From Paenibacillus alkaliterrae (GTDB lineage Bacteria; Bacillota; Bacilli; Paenibacillales; Paenibacillaceae), in NCBI RefSeq assembly GCF_021532375.1, contig NZ_JAKGAP010000068.1, forward strand, positions 1 through 35,459: a DNA stretch of 35,459 bases, given 5' to 3'. Positions within the stretch are counted from its first letter, which is position 1; every line of letters starts with the position of its first letter. This document shows, piece by piece, positions 1-8,000 of this stretch. The position numbers and the translations under genes were made by a program. The notes beneath the pieces are model-generated. The model had not been told where the DNA came from, did no database searches, and was given only the letters and a program-made list of their open reading frames with translations.

Positions 1-19
1 CGTACTGTTTCTTCGTCAT
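1..19 (-). CDS. Start of a minus-strand ORF leaving the window (possible IS3 OrfA transposase)
   Basis: Only the first six codons are visible: ATG at 19 reading MTKKQY. A GGAGGGG ribosome site sits nine bases upstream, so a real start is likely. The product cannot be identified from six residues. OrfA of IS3-type elements is suggested by the IS-like end just upstream and by the lysine-rich beginning, which fits that family. A TACAAT-like -10 box lies upstream on the minus strand. Confidence 0.4.
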
Positions 20-101
20 ATTGTGTTCCCCTCCGCTTGATTTCATTGTATCTAAGTAAGGGGTGTTCTGTCCAAGTCTAAATAGGGGCTAAAAAGGTAC
101 A
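1..101 (-). mobile_element. Probable end of an IS3-family (IS150-like) insertion sequence, running off the left edge
   Basis: Read on the minus strand, the sequence begins TGTACC at 101 and contains TTGGACA about 25 bases further in. This resembles the TGTAC...TTGGACA terminal pattern of IS150-group IS3 elements. A strong ribosome site and the start of an ORF lie just inside it, where orfA of such an element would begin. Most of the element would be outside the window. The terminal pattern is recalled from family knowledge; no transposase domain is visible, so this is inference. Confidence 0.4.
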
Positions 102-216
102 GTTTTCTGATATCCTGTACTTGGGTCATTGTGAGCAACCTCCATTCCTCCCTGTAACCTTCTAATTCCCAGTTACAAGGATAAATTTAATGGGTGTTTG
201 CCTGCAATGGCCTTTT

Positions 217-279
217 GCAAAAGTGGGGAATTTGGGGCTGCAAAAGTGGGGAATTTGGGGCTGCAAAAGTGGGGAATTT
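217..279 (+). repeat. 23-bp direct tandem repeat, about 2.7 copies
   Basis: The unit GCAAAAGTGGGGAATTT plus GGGGCT starts at 217, 240 and 263, and the third copy is cut off after GAATTT at 279. All visible copies are identical. A partial inverted copy (CTTTTGCAA) follows directly. Arrays of short direct repeats like this occur inside the ends of IS21-family elements, so it may be an IS remnant, but no transposase accompanies it. Confidence 0.75.
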
Positions 280-297
280 CTTTTGCAACTTTGTCCT

Positions 298-558
298 ATT
301 TCATTATGCAATAAACACGATGAGGAAGATGCGTTTGTTGTTATTCAGCTTGAAGAGCCAGAGAAGCTTGGATATACATACACTAACATCGACGACAAAC
401 ATCCAATCGCATTGTTTAAGGCGTTGATTTCTGCAAGAGATGATATTTACCCATTGGAATATTTGCTAAAGCCACAGTTTCTATTACGCAAAGATGAACG
501 ATATCTCTTGATTGAAAAGGGGTTATGGTGCTCAATCAATGCGAACATCGTTTTGTAA
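298..558 (+). pseudogene. Possible gene fragment of unknown function, cut at its 5' end
   Basis: From about 298 to a stop at 558 the frame reads like ordinary soluble protein, rich in Glu, Asp, Lys and Leu, including HDEEDAFVVIQLEEPEKLG and ARDDIYPLEYLLKP. No start codon with a ribosome site lies in front of it. The only open extension upstream runs through the 23-bp tandem repeat, which is unlikely to be coding. I read it as the 3' remnant of a gene disrupted by the repeat or IS sequence. I do not recognise the family. Confidence 0.25.
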
Positions 559-608
559 AGGAGGTGGAATGGGATTGAATATTTCGCATACAAGCGTATG
601 TTCACATG

Positions 609-646
609 AAAAAACCTCCACCGCGATGTTTATGAGGGGAGGTTTT
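609..646 (-). terminator. Rho-independent terminator of the toxin-antitoxin operon
   Basis: The stem AAAACCTCC (611-619) pairs with GGAGGTTTT (638-646). On the minus strand it is followed by a run of six T. It lies just after the stop of the PIN-domain toxin gene. The plus strand has only a weak T run, so it mainly serves the minus-strand pair. Confidence 0.75.
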
Positions 647-650
647 CGTA

Positions 651-1079
651 TTAGCTATGCAATTCCGTTGGAACGATTGGATTCAGGCATTTCAATTCCT
701 CTATATTTTTAAAATCATCAATATCATTGGTAATCAGCATGGCATTTTGTACCAAAGATGTAGCAGCCACACAAGCATCTGCTATTTTTAGATTTTTACC
801 TGTCACTTTTTTTCTTGCTGCTCTCAAATCAGCGGCAACACGCGAAATGCGTTCGTCCAATTCCACTAATTTACCTAGACTAAGCAACTGTTCAAATACT
901 CGCCGTTTTTCACTATCAAGATTAGGGTATGAATATATCTCGATGTAAGTCACAGCAGAGTAGAGAATTTCAGTCTCTTGTTGTTCGATTAGCTGAGTCA
1001 AGTATCTTACTGCACTAGGAATACCTGCAATAACATATAGCCAGATATTTGTATCAATGACGACTTTATTTTTATGCAT
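651..1079 (-). CDS. PIN-domain ribonuclease toxin, VapC type
   Basis: This 142-residue protein has the layout of a PIN-domain RNase. The first acidic residue is D9 in VVIDTNIWL, followed by E47 in TYIEIYS, D101 in KIADACVAA and D119 in ITNDIDDF. These four acids bind the metal needed to cut RNA. VapC toxins usually attack tRNA or rRNA and are held inactive by a partner antitoxin. The ATG overlaps the end of the upstream gene by eight bases (ATGCATAA), which is the usual coupled antitoxin-toxin order. A terminator follows the stop. The RNA target is not readable from sequence. Such pairs often stabilise mobile islands, which fits this location. Confidence 0.85.
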   Translation of the reverse strand: MHKNKVVIDTNIWLYVIAGIPSAVRYLTQLIEQQETEILYSAVTYIEIYSYPNLDSEKRRVFEQLLSLGKLVELDERISRVAADLRAARKKVTGKNLKIADACVAATSLVQNAMLITNDIDDFKNIEELKCLNPIVPTELHS

Positions 1080-1326
1080 CCCGATCCTCTTCAGCTTTTC
1101 TTGAACGTAATACTTCTTGCATGAATGGATCTGTTAACGGGATTTTACCTGCCACTTGTTTAATGATATCGGTTTTATTAAGTGTCGGTAATGCAATGAT
1201 GGCTTTACCTTCAGAGAATTGAATCTCCACTTCATCATTAGATGATGCATGTAAGCCTTCCATCAAGAAATCCCTTAATGACGTAATATCGTTTAATGTC
1301 ATTTTCGTTACTTCTCCACCATTCAT
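1072..1326 (-). CDS. Antitoxin partner of the PIN toxin
   Basis: An 84-residue acidic protein encoded directly upstream of, and overlapping, the PIN toxin. Its position and size make it the antitoxin. The N-terminal half (NDITSLRDFLMEGL) is probably helical. The C-terminal part (DPFMQEVLRSRKAEEDRDA) is charged and probably wraps the toxin. I cannot place the DNA-binding fold with confidence. The start at 1326 has GAGGGGAG nine bases upstream. A second ATG eight codons later is preceded by GGTGGAG and is an alternative start. Autoregulation by the toxin-antitoxin complex is expected for this class but is not shown here. Confidence 0.7.
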   Translation of the reverse strand: MNGGEVTKMTLNDITSLRDFLMEGLHASSNDEVEIQFSEGKAIIALPTLNKTDIIKQVAGKIPLTDPFMQEVLRSRKAEEDRDA

Positions 1327-1650
1327 CTACGTTCACTCCCCTCTATATTGCGGTTGAATCAATGAAGCACTACGTTCATTATACATTACAAACCGAATTT
1401 TTTCATATAACAAAAAAGCTTGTCACATGTTAGATTCAATCCCGATATAGCCTTACCACGCACTCCACATGGCTTGTGTAGCAGTCGCAGACATTTGATG
1501 TAGTGGTGTTTACCTTAAATCATCTCAGAATTAGTGTATTTCATTGTATGATTGGTTTGTGAGACCTAATCCTTACATCGGTATTACCGTGGCTATTTGA
1601 TGTTACCTGTTGCATTTCATTTTACAATGAAGCGTTTTTGATAAGTAATA
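1327..1650. other. Gene-free interval upstream of the antitoxin gene
   Basis: It holds the antitoxin promoter region near its left side and one arm of a long inverted repeat (1551-1633) on its right. I see no ORF with a ribosome site and no RNA gene. Confidence 0.5.
1551..1633 (+). repeat. Left arm of an about 85-bp inverted repeat flanking one gene
   Basis: This segment matches the reverse complement of 2752-2837. The match has a perfect 31-base block (from 1564) and a perfect 36-base block (from 1598). The differences are three substitutions near the outer end and a small indel in the middle. The inner end of each arm can fold as a short hairpin (TTCATT...AATGAA). The pair encloses the gene at 1652-2719. 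Confidence 0.9.
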
Positions 1651-1651
1651 A

Positions 1652-2719
1652 TCAGTTCTCCTTATCAATATTGTTGTTGTCCTCAATATCATCATTTAGT
1701 TTCATTCTATCTTGGATTGCATCTAGCAGTTCTGCCGCAAAATCACTTAGTTTAATCAAATCCATTTTGTTGCAGACCTTACCAGTATCATGCGAGAATT
1801 CATTTGCAAGATTGATCATCTCTTGCTTTAAATATTGAACCATTAAATCATCATTTTTTAGATTTTTCTTCAACTTACCTAAAAGATTATTGCCATAATG
1901 GTCTTCAGGGAGAGAGTATCCGTGATAGATACTGTAATATTTCACTAATGACTCTAGGATCGTTCTGATAATATTACCTGATGCTCGAATCTCATCAAAG
2001 TCATACTGTGCAACAAATTTGATTTTTGATTTTACTTTCTGAAGACGATCATTCACATAATCAAGTGTGGCGTACATTAGGATAATCTGCGAAAAACCTG
2101 CATCTCTTTCTTTCTCTTTAGGTTGAAGTAAGAAACTAAAAAAAGGTAGACTATGCAGTATACATTCATGAATTTTGTTATCTTTTATATATCGAATAGT
2201 TGTAAAAAGCTTCTCTAGGTTTTCATCAACCCGAACTTTATTAGAATCCAACTTATCTATACCCAAATACTTCTTAACTTCTTTAATCTCTGCAATAATT
2301 GGCATAACTAAAACATAAATATGACCATTTAAATCAAAAAAAATGGTTTTTTGAATGTTACAAAGTGAAAAAATATAATGAGCATTATAAACCTCCATAA
2401 TCGTCTCTTCAAATCCTCTTGGTGGAGGATCTTTCTCAAAATCCTTCCAAATAAAATGAATGTAATCACCATGATGCTCAATATTAAAAATATTATCGTA
2501 ATTATATAGTGAAAAGTGGTCTACAATAAATAATCCACCTGTGTTTTCATGTAAGTCTTTAAGAAAAGAGTAGGAATTTTCATTTCCATAAAGTTCATTC
2601 GGAGAACCATGCTTCTTCCAAGTATCCAAGAATGCTTTCTCGCTCATTTGGTAACCTCTACTTGACTTGTAGAACTCTTCATTAGGTTGTCCAAATAACA
2701 AATTAAATAAATTTTCCAC
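1652..2719 (-). CDS. Uncharacterised 355-residue protein enclosed by inverted repeats
   Basis: I do not recognise the family. The protein is soluble-looking, has no membrane segment or signal peptide, and ends in an Asp/Asn-rich tail (LNDDIEDNNNIDKEN). The C-terminal third (about 255-340) is helical, with patterns such as IIRTILESLVKYYSIYHGYS, LLGKLKKNLKNDD, ANEFSHDTGK and FAAELLDAI. That pattern loosely recalls C-terminal helical domains of abortive-infection-type proteins, but I cannot assign it. Translation starts at GTG 2719 behind a GGGGGG ribosome site. The promoter must lie at or inside the right repeat arm, where a TACAAT box is visible. Placement between VapBC and likely defence genes hints at a defence or cargo role; this is inference only. 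Confidence 0.7.
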   Translation of the reverse strand: MENLFNLLFGQPNEEFYKSSRGYQMSEKAFLDTWKKHGSPNELYGNENSYSFLKDLHENTGGLFIVDHFSLYNYDNIFNIEHHGDYIHFIWKDFEKDPPPRGFEETIMEVYNAHYIFSLCNIQKTIFFDLNGHIYVLVMPIIAEIKEVKKYLGIDKLDSNKVRVDENLEKLFTTIRYIKDNKIHECILHSLPFFSFLLQPKEKERDAGFSQIILMYATLDYVNDRLQKVKSKIKFVAQYDFDEIRASGNIIRTILESLVKYYSIYHGYSLPEDHYGNNLLGKLKKNLKNDDLMVQYLKQEMINLANEFSHDTGKVCNKMDLIKLSDFAAELLDAIQDRMKLNDDIEDNNNIDKEN

Positions 2720-2751
2720 AAAATCCCCCCATATAGTGTTAAAAATATAAA

Positions 2752-2837
2752 AGCTTCATTGTAAAATGAAATGCAACAGGTAACATCAACAAAAGCCACG
2801 GTAATACCGATGTAAGGATTAGGTTGCGCAAACCAAT
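2752..2837 (-). repeat. Right arm of the about 85-bp inverted repeat
   Basis: Reverse-complement partner of 1551-1633. It ends about 30 bases upstream of the GTG start at 2719, so it probably contains or shapes that gene's promoter. Its outer edge is about 20 bases from the start of a small broken plus-strand gene. Confidence 0.9.
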
Positions 2838-2858
2838 CCATAACAGGAGGTATTACCA

Positions 2859-3049
2859 ATGGCTCGCTCCCATCATAACACCTCTTATTTCATAAGAAGG
2901 AAGTTCTCTTGCGTGGCCAAGGCGCTGTCGGTTACATACGTAAGGCCATCCCATTCTTCTTGGGTCAGCAAGAAATCGAGCGGTTGTCAGCCTCTCTCTA
3001 CGAGGTTACTGCGTTGGGTGCTTTGTTTTTAATTGGGCAAAACACCTAA
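2859..3049 (+). pseudogene. Small frameshifted gene, family not recognised
   Basis: An excellent ribosome site (AGGAGG, eight bases before ATG 2859) starts the frame MARSHHNTSYFI. The protein-like sequence then continues in another frame as EVLLRGQGAVGYIRKAIP and FLGQQEIERLSASLYEVTAL up to TAA at 3047-3049. The two parts join only by shifting frame near 2890-2900. The second part could start on its own at a TTG near 2908 behind AAGGAAG. I favour a decayed gene of about 60 codons, and I do not know its function. Confidence 0.4.
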
Positions 3050-3052
3050 CAC

Positions 3053-4405
3053 TTACATACTTTCATTCTTTTTGCCACGTGTATATGGCTCCTTTTCTTT
3101 CCAAATCGGCCCTTCTCTGGTGTTATAATGTTGTCCATGTTTTTTTACAATATGTTCAATAGAGGAATCAACTTGTGATCTTTCACTCGTACTGTTTTTC
3201 ACATCATTTGTGTCGTTGGAAGTTCTTGCATTCCTCTTATTATCAGATAAACTCTGATTTGAACCCGAACTACTATGAATCATCTTGCCAGCTATTGCTC
3301 TTCCGCCCTCTACGGCTAATGCTGTAACGGCTTTTACTGCGACTTCAGCAAACATTTCAGTGGGTCTGTCATATCCAAAAAATTTAGCTATATTGGTCAT
3401 TATTCCTTTTTGTTTTGGCTTACTGACATTATTAATTCCATGTGCCCTATTACTTTTTTCAATATAATTTTCGGATGTTTTTTTTCTATCCTCCCTTAAA
3501 GTCTCTCCTAAAAGCTTTGTTTTTTCTTGAATCTCTTTATCCCTTTTTTTCTGTTCTAATTTTGCTATTGTCATAGGATTTAAATAATTCTCTTGTATGC
3601 TGAACAATTCAGATGACCTATTGCAGAAATCACCCCAATTACTCTGTGAAATTGGTTTTTGCGGTAAATTAAATATTTTATCTTTTATTCTCTCCCTATT
3701 GTCTTTATTGGCAACAAACGGCTTGTCATCTGAATCAAATGGAGTAATACCATCGCTTACATATTTCAGATAATCTATCATCAGCCTGTTAATGTCTTGC
3801 TTGTTCCACTTAGACTTGATGGGTTTTTTCTTCGGATATGATTGTTTGAGTTGTTCAAACTCCATTCTTTGCTTTTCCGTAAGCATATTTAGACCTTCTT
3901 CGGTTGTAAGAACATCATCCATGTCAACCATTGGAATATCATATCGATTGGTAACAATCTTCTTCCATTGGTTAAAAACATAAGAACTCCCACCACATTT
4001 AATGTCTGGTCCGGGGATAGCTTCATATTTATCGCCTTTTTTTATGATATGTAATAAATCAGCCTTAGAAGTTGAATCTGGGTTGATTATTGTCATTAAC
4101 ACAATCCCCTTATTTTTTAGGGCATTATATTCGATACAAGCAAGCCATTCCGCAAATTTACCTCTAAAAAGGCTCAAATTGTTATCCCGAATCGCACCGA
4201 TACTTACTGCCATACTTTGAGGTTTTCTTAACATTGAATCAATAGCTTCCTCAGAATAATGGCTATTAGTTGCATTTTTTTTCAATGCATCTTTAACACA
4301 CGTATGGAATTCATCGGGTATAACATACTCATAATTAAGGATCTCTAATAGATATTCCCGTTGACCCAGGTTTATTTTCAATTCATACACCAACCTTTTT
4401 AGCAC
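3053..4405 (-). CDS. Uncharacterised 450-residue protein with a possible PD-(D/E)XK nuclease motif
   Basis: No family is recognised. With the start placed at GTG 4405 (GAGG eight bases upstream), the N-terminal third has E86 in GKFAEWLACIEY, D116 in SKADLLHII and D134-I-K136 in IPGPDIKCGGSS. The order and spacing fit a restriction-endonuclease-like core, but this is pattern reading only. Residues about 180-320 are rich in Lys and Glu and probably helical. The C-terminal 100 residues are a low-complexity Ser/Asn/Lys tail with a short Ala-rich stretch (EVAVKAVTALAVEGGRAIAG). An upstream in-frame TTG at 4423 lacks a ribosome site. It lies between other accessory genes, so a defence or toxin role is possible but unproven. 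Confidence 0.6.
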   Translation of the reverse strand: MLKRLVYELKINLGQREYLLEILNYEYVIPDEFHTCVKDALKKNATNSHYSEEAIDSMLRKPQSMAVSIGAIRDNNLSLFRGKFAEWLACIEYNALKNKGIVLMTIINPDSTSKADLLHIIKKGDKYEAIPGPDIKCGGSSYVFNQWKKIVTNRYDIPMVDMDDVLTTEEGLNMLTEKQRMEFEQLKQSYPKKKPIKSKWNKQDINRLMIDYLKYVSDGITPFDSDDKPFVANKDNRERIKDKIFNLPQKPISQSNWGDFCNRSSELFSIQENYLNPMTIAKLEQKKRDKEIQEKTKLLGETLREDRKKTSENYIEKSNRAHGINNVSKPKQKGIMTNIAKFFGYDRPTEMFAEVAVKAVTALAVEGGRAIAGKMIHSSSGSNQSLSDNKRNARTSNDTNDVKNSTSERSQVDSSIEHIVKKHGQHYNTREGPIWKEKEPYTRGKKNESM

Positions 4406-4446
4406 ACTTAATTCCTCGCTCAATAATGCTTACTGGTATTTGAAGT

Positions 4447-4629
4447 CTAAATAGTGGCGGGACCCTTTCCGAGTGAGACAACTGTATCTACAATTTTTTT
4501 TGCCTTTTTATCATTTCCGTAATATTCGGAATGCGATCCTTCTATTTCATCCACTAAAACCATTGGTCTTAACTCAGTAAACTTATACTCGGAGCTTAAC
4601 TTCGGTACTTCATAAATATCCCCCTTCAA
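4447..4629 (-). CDS. Doubtful 60-codon ORF
   Basis: It reads (TTG)KGDIYEVPKLSSEYKF and continues to SLGKGPATI. It ends shortly before the larger gene at 4405 on the same strand, which could make it an operon partner. There is no ribosome site in front of the TTG, and I recognise no family. It may be the tail of a decayed gene. Confidence 0.25.
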   Translation of the reverse strand: MKGDIYEVPKLSSEYKFTELRPMVLVDEIEGSHSEYYGNDKKAKKIVDTVVSLGKGPATI

Positions 4630-5069
4630 TTATAAGTTCATGCTATTCATTGCTGTACAATATAGCTACCATGTAAGAGCCAAAGTATTTATCGGTCCAT
4701 TAGCTATTATTTTTTTACTAGCCCATTGTTAATCTTTTCGTACCGCATCTTACAAGCTAGGTTTCACAGTCAAGAAAGATTAATTCCATTATAAACCACC
4801 CCCATGCAATTGGTCACTCATATGACCTTACTTACTGAACACATCCAAACCATTACGGAAAAAGTTGGGTCATGGTAAAATAAGACTATACTTTAGTTTT
4901 AATTTGAGGATAGTACTCAATGAAATTACCTCTTGTTTAAAATATTGACCTCATAATTAGGAAGGACATTACATGATATCTATAGAAATTGTCATATTGG
5001 AGTAATTTCCCACAGTTTTATGGTATTGAAATGTCTATTTTAATTTTATTTAGATAAAGGAGGGGTTCT
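4630..5069. other. Divergent promoter region upstream of the STAND gene
   Basis: AT-rich and without ORFs. It must hold the promoter of the large plus-strand gene. A TTGAAA near 5027 followed by AT-rich sequence is the best -35 candidate I can see, but the -10 box is poor. The AAAGGAGG ribosome site is at about 5057-5064. Confidence 0.4.
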
Positions 5070-8000
5070 ATGACTTCACAATTTATTAGAGTAACTTATC
5101 AAGATATTGAGCAATTAAGCGATGTTAACTTAACAAATTTACTTCAAATACTCCTTAGTCTCGAAGCTAATGCCACTGGTATCCCACTTGCCGCTATAAA
5201 CGTTTCATTAAAAATAACTGTGAGTGATGAGGGGGAAGATGGAAGGATTGAATGGCAGGAAGGATTAGAAAGAACAAATTGGATTCCGAACCGGTTTACT
5301 TTGTTTCAATGTAAAGCAACTAATATGTCTCCGGCTGATTGTAAAAGCGAAATTTCACAAAATACCAATGCATTAAAGCCAAAAGTAAAAGAGGTGTTTG
5401 ATGCCAACGGTACATATGTATTATTTTATGGAAAAAACTGTGGACCTTCAATGAAATCCAGAAGAATTGAAGCATTTCGTGAAGGTATTAAATCAACAGG
5501 AGAAGGCTATGCAGACACTGCGTCAATAGAATTGTATGACGCTAATTTAATTGCTTCATGGGTCAATCAATACATTTCTGCCACCGCCTTTGTTTGGAAT
5601 ATTCTTGGAAAGACAGCACCCTTAGGTTTTAGAACTTGGAGTAAGTGGCAAGGGTACCAAGATAACAGATATGCGTACATTTCCGACGAGAAGATAACTC
5701 AATGGATTGAGCAAATACGATCACACTTATGTAACCCTAAACAAGTAGCACGTATTGTTGGTTTATCTGGATTGGGGAAAACACGATTAGCATTTGAGGC
5801 ATTTCGCCCACCAACAAATAACGAAGATATCTTGCAACATAATATTAGTAACCAAATGATTTATGTAGATGCTGCAAGTTCCCCATTAACATTACCTGGA
5901 ATGGTTTCGTCATGGGTAGATAGCAACATTAAAGGTATACTTGTAGTTGATAATTGTGAGCCTTCGTTGCATAAACGTTTACGAGATGAAGTACAACATA
6001 CTAACAGTAAATTATCTTTGTTAACGTTAGATTTTAATCCGGACAAACAAGATAATTGTCCATATATAGAACTTGAACCCGTTTCTGACGCAGTAATAAA
6101 GGGGATACTAGAACAGGCTTATCACGGCCTTCCTAAACCAGATATTGATAGGATAACCGATTTTGCCCAAGGCTTTCCACAAATGGCAGTCTTGCTTGCA
6201 GAGGCACGTATTAATTTTTCCTCCCAACTTGGAAGCCTACAAGATGATGAAATAATTAGAAAGTTACTTTGGGGTAGAAACTCTGAGGATCCCATTGCTT
6301 ACAAAGTAATTACCACTTGTTCACTTTTTGAAATATTAGGTTATAGCGAGGATATGACTGAACAAAGAGTATTTGCAGCTGAAAAAATCTGTGGCATTGA
6401 TAAAGATGAGTTTTATGAAAAAACACGGTACTTTATTCAGCGTGGAATTTTAGATGTTCGTGGACGATTTGTACGCGTTACTCCTAGACCTCTCGCAATT
6501 AGACTTGCGGCTGATTGGTGGACAAATTGTTCGCCTGAAAGAGCCAAGACAGTAGTTTTAGAAAACTACCCTAACGGTCTAGACGATGCACTATGTAAAC
6601 AGTTGGCTAAATTAGACTTCTTACCGGAAGCACAAAAATTGACAGAAGATCTTTGTGGTGCTCAGGCCCCTTTTGGCCAAGCGGAAGTTTTAACTACTGA
6701 AAAGGGTTTACGGCTCTTCCGCTCTTTTGTTGAAGTGAACCCTAAAGCTGCAATTGAAGCCTTGAATAGAGTATTCGGAGAAATGTCTAGAGAAGAACTA
6801 TTGAAAATTGATTATAACATGCGAAGGGATCTCGTTCGTTCATTAGAACTATTATGTTTCTGGGAGGACACCTTTCTCGTTGCAGCTTCTTTGTTATGCT
6901 CATTGGCTGCTGCTGAAAATGAGACGTGGGCAAATAATGCAACAGGACAATTCAAGCAATTATTTCACTATACTCTGTCAGGTACACAAGCAAACTTAAA
7001 ATCTAGAATAATACTTATAGATAAAAATATAAAAACTGAATGTGTCGAGAAAAGAAAGGTTTGCATTCAGGCATTAAGTTGCGCCTTACAAAATGGACAC
7101 TTTTCCAGAATGGTTGGTCCAGAACTTCAAGGGAGTAGACCTGCTCAAGAAGAATACAGACCTAGCACTTGGGAGGAAATATTTGAATACTGGACGGAAT
7201 GTTTGGAGAGATTAGTGCAACTAGTCTGTTCAGATGATGAGTTAGCTGATTATGCTCAGAATCTTGTCGCAAGTCGAATAAGGGGACTATTGGGAGCAGG
7301 TAGGATCAGTGAAATTGAAAATTGTATAAAGACAATCGTTTCCTGTCGGGGGCCACTCTGGCCCGAAGCATTGAGTGCAGTTCAGGATAGCTTACGTTAT
7401 GAAGGCAGTAAGATGCCACAAGAGATTGTAGAACGTATTAGGAGTTGGTTCGCTCTTCTCCAACCGGACGATATTGTTAACCAACTAAAGTTGATCGTTA
7501 GTATTCCACCTTGGAATCATGAAAAGAATGACCAAGGGAAATATGAAGATTTATCCGCACTTGCTGCTATTGACTTTGCTAAAAAGATTGCAACGGATGT
7601 CGAGAGTCTCGTCACAAACGTTGATATAATACTTCATGGAGAACAACGACAAGGATTAGTATTTGGTCAAACTCTCGGAGAATACATTGACTCTCCATCT
7701 TTATTTATAGAAGCCGCTTGTAAAAGCATTGCTAGAACTCCAAGTACCGCGAATTCTAGTGTGTTAGGTGGCTTTCTAGTATCTATGAAAATGAGAGATC
7801 CTCAAATGGTTGATAATGCATTAATGAGGCTTGAGGAATTATCCATGTTTTCAGAAATCCTCAATGTTATGCGTTACTTGAAACCTACGAGAACTCAGTT
7901 AGATCTGTTATTGAGATATGTTTACCAGAACAATATTTCAGTGCATGAATTACTTATATTAAAATATGGTGGTGCATTGGATCATCTTTGTCATGATGAT

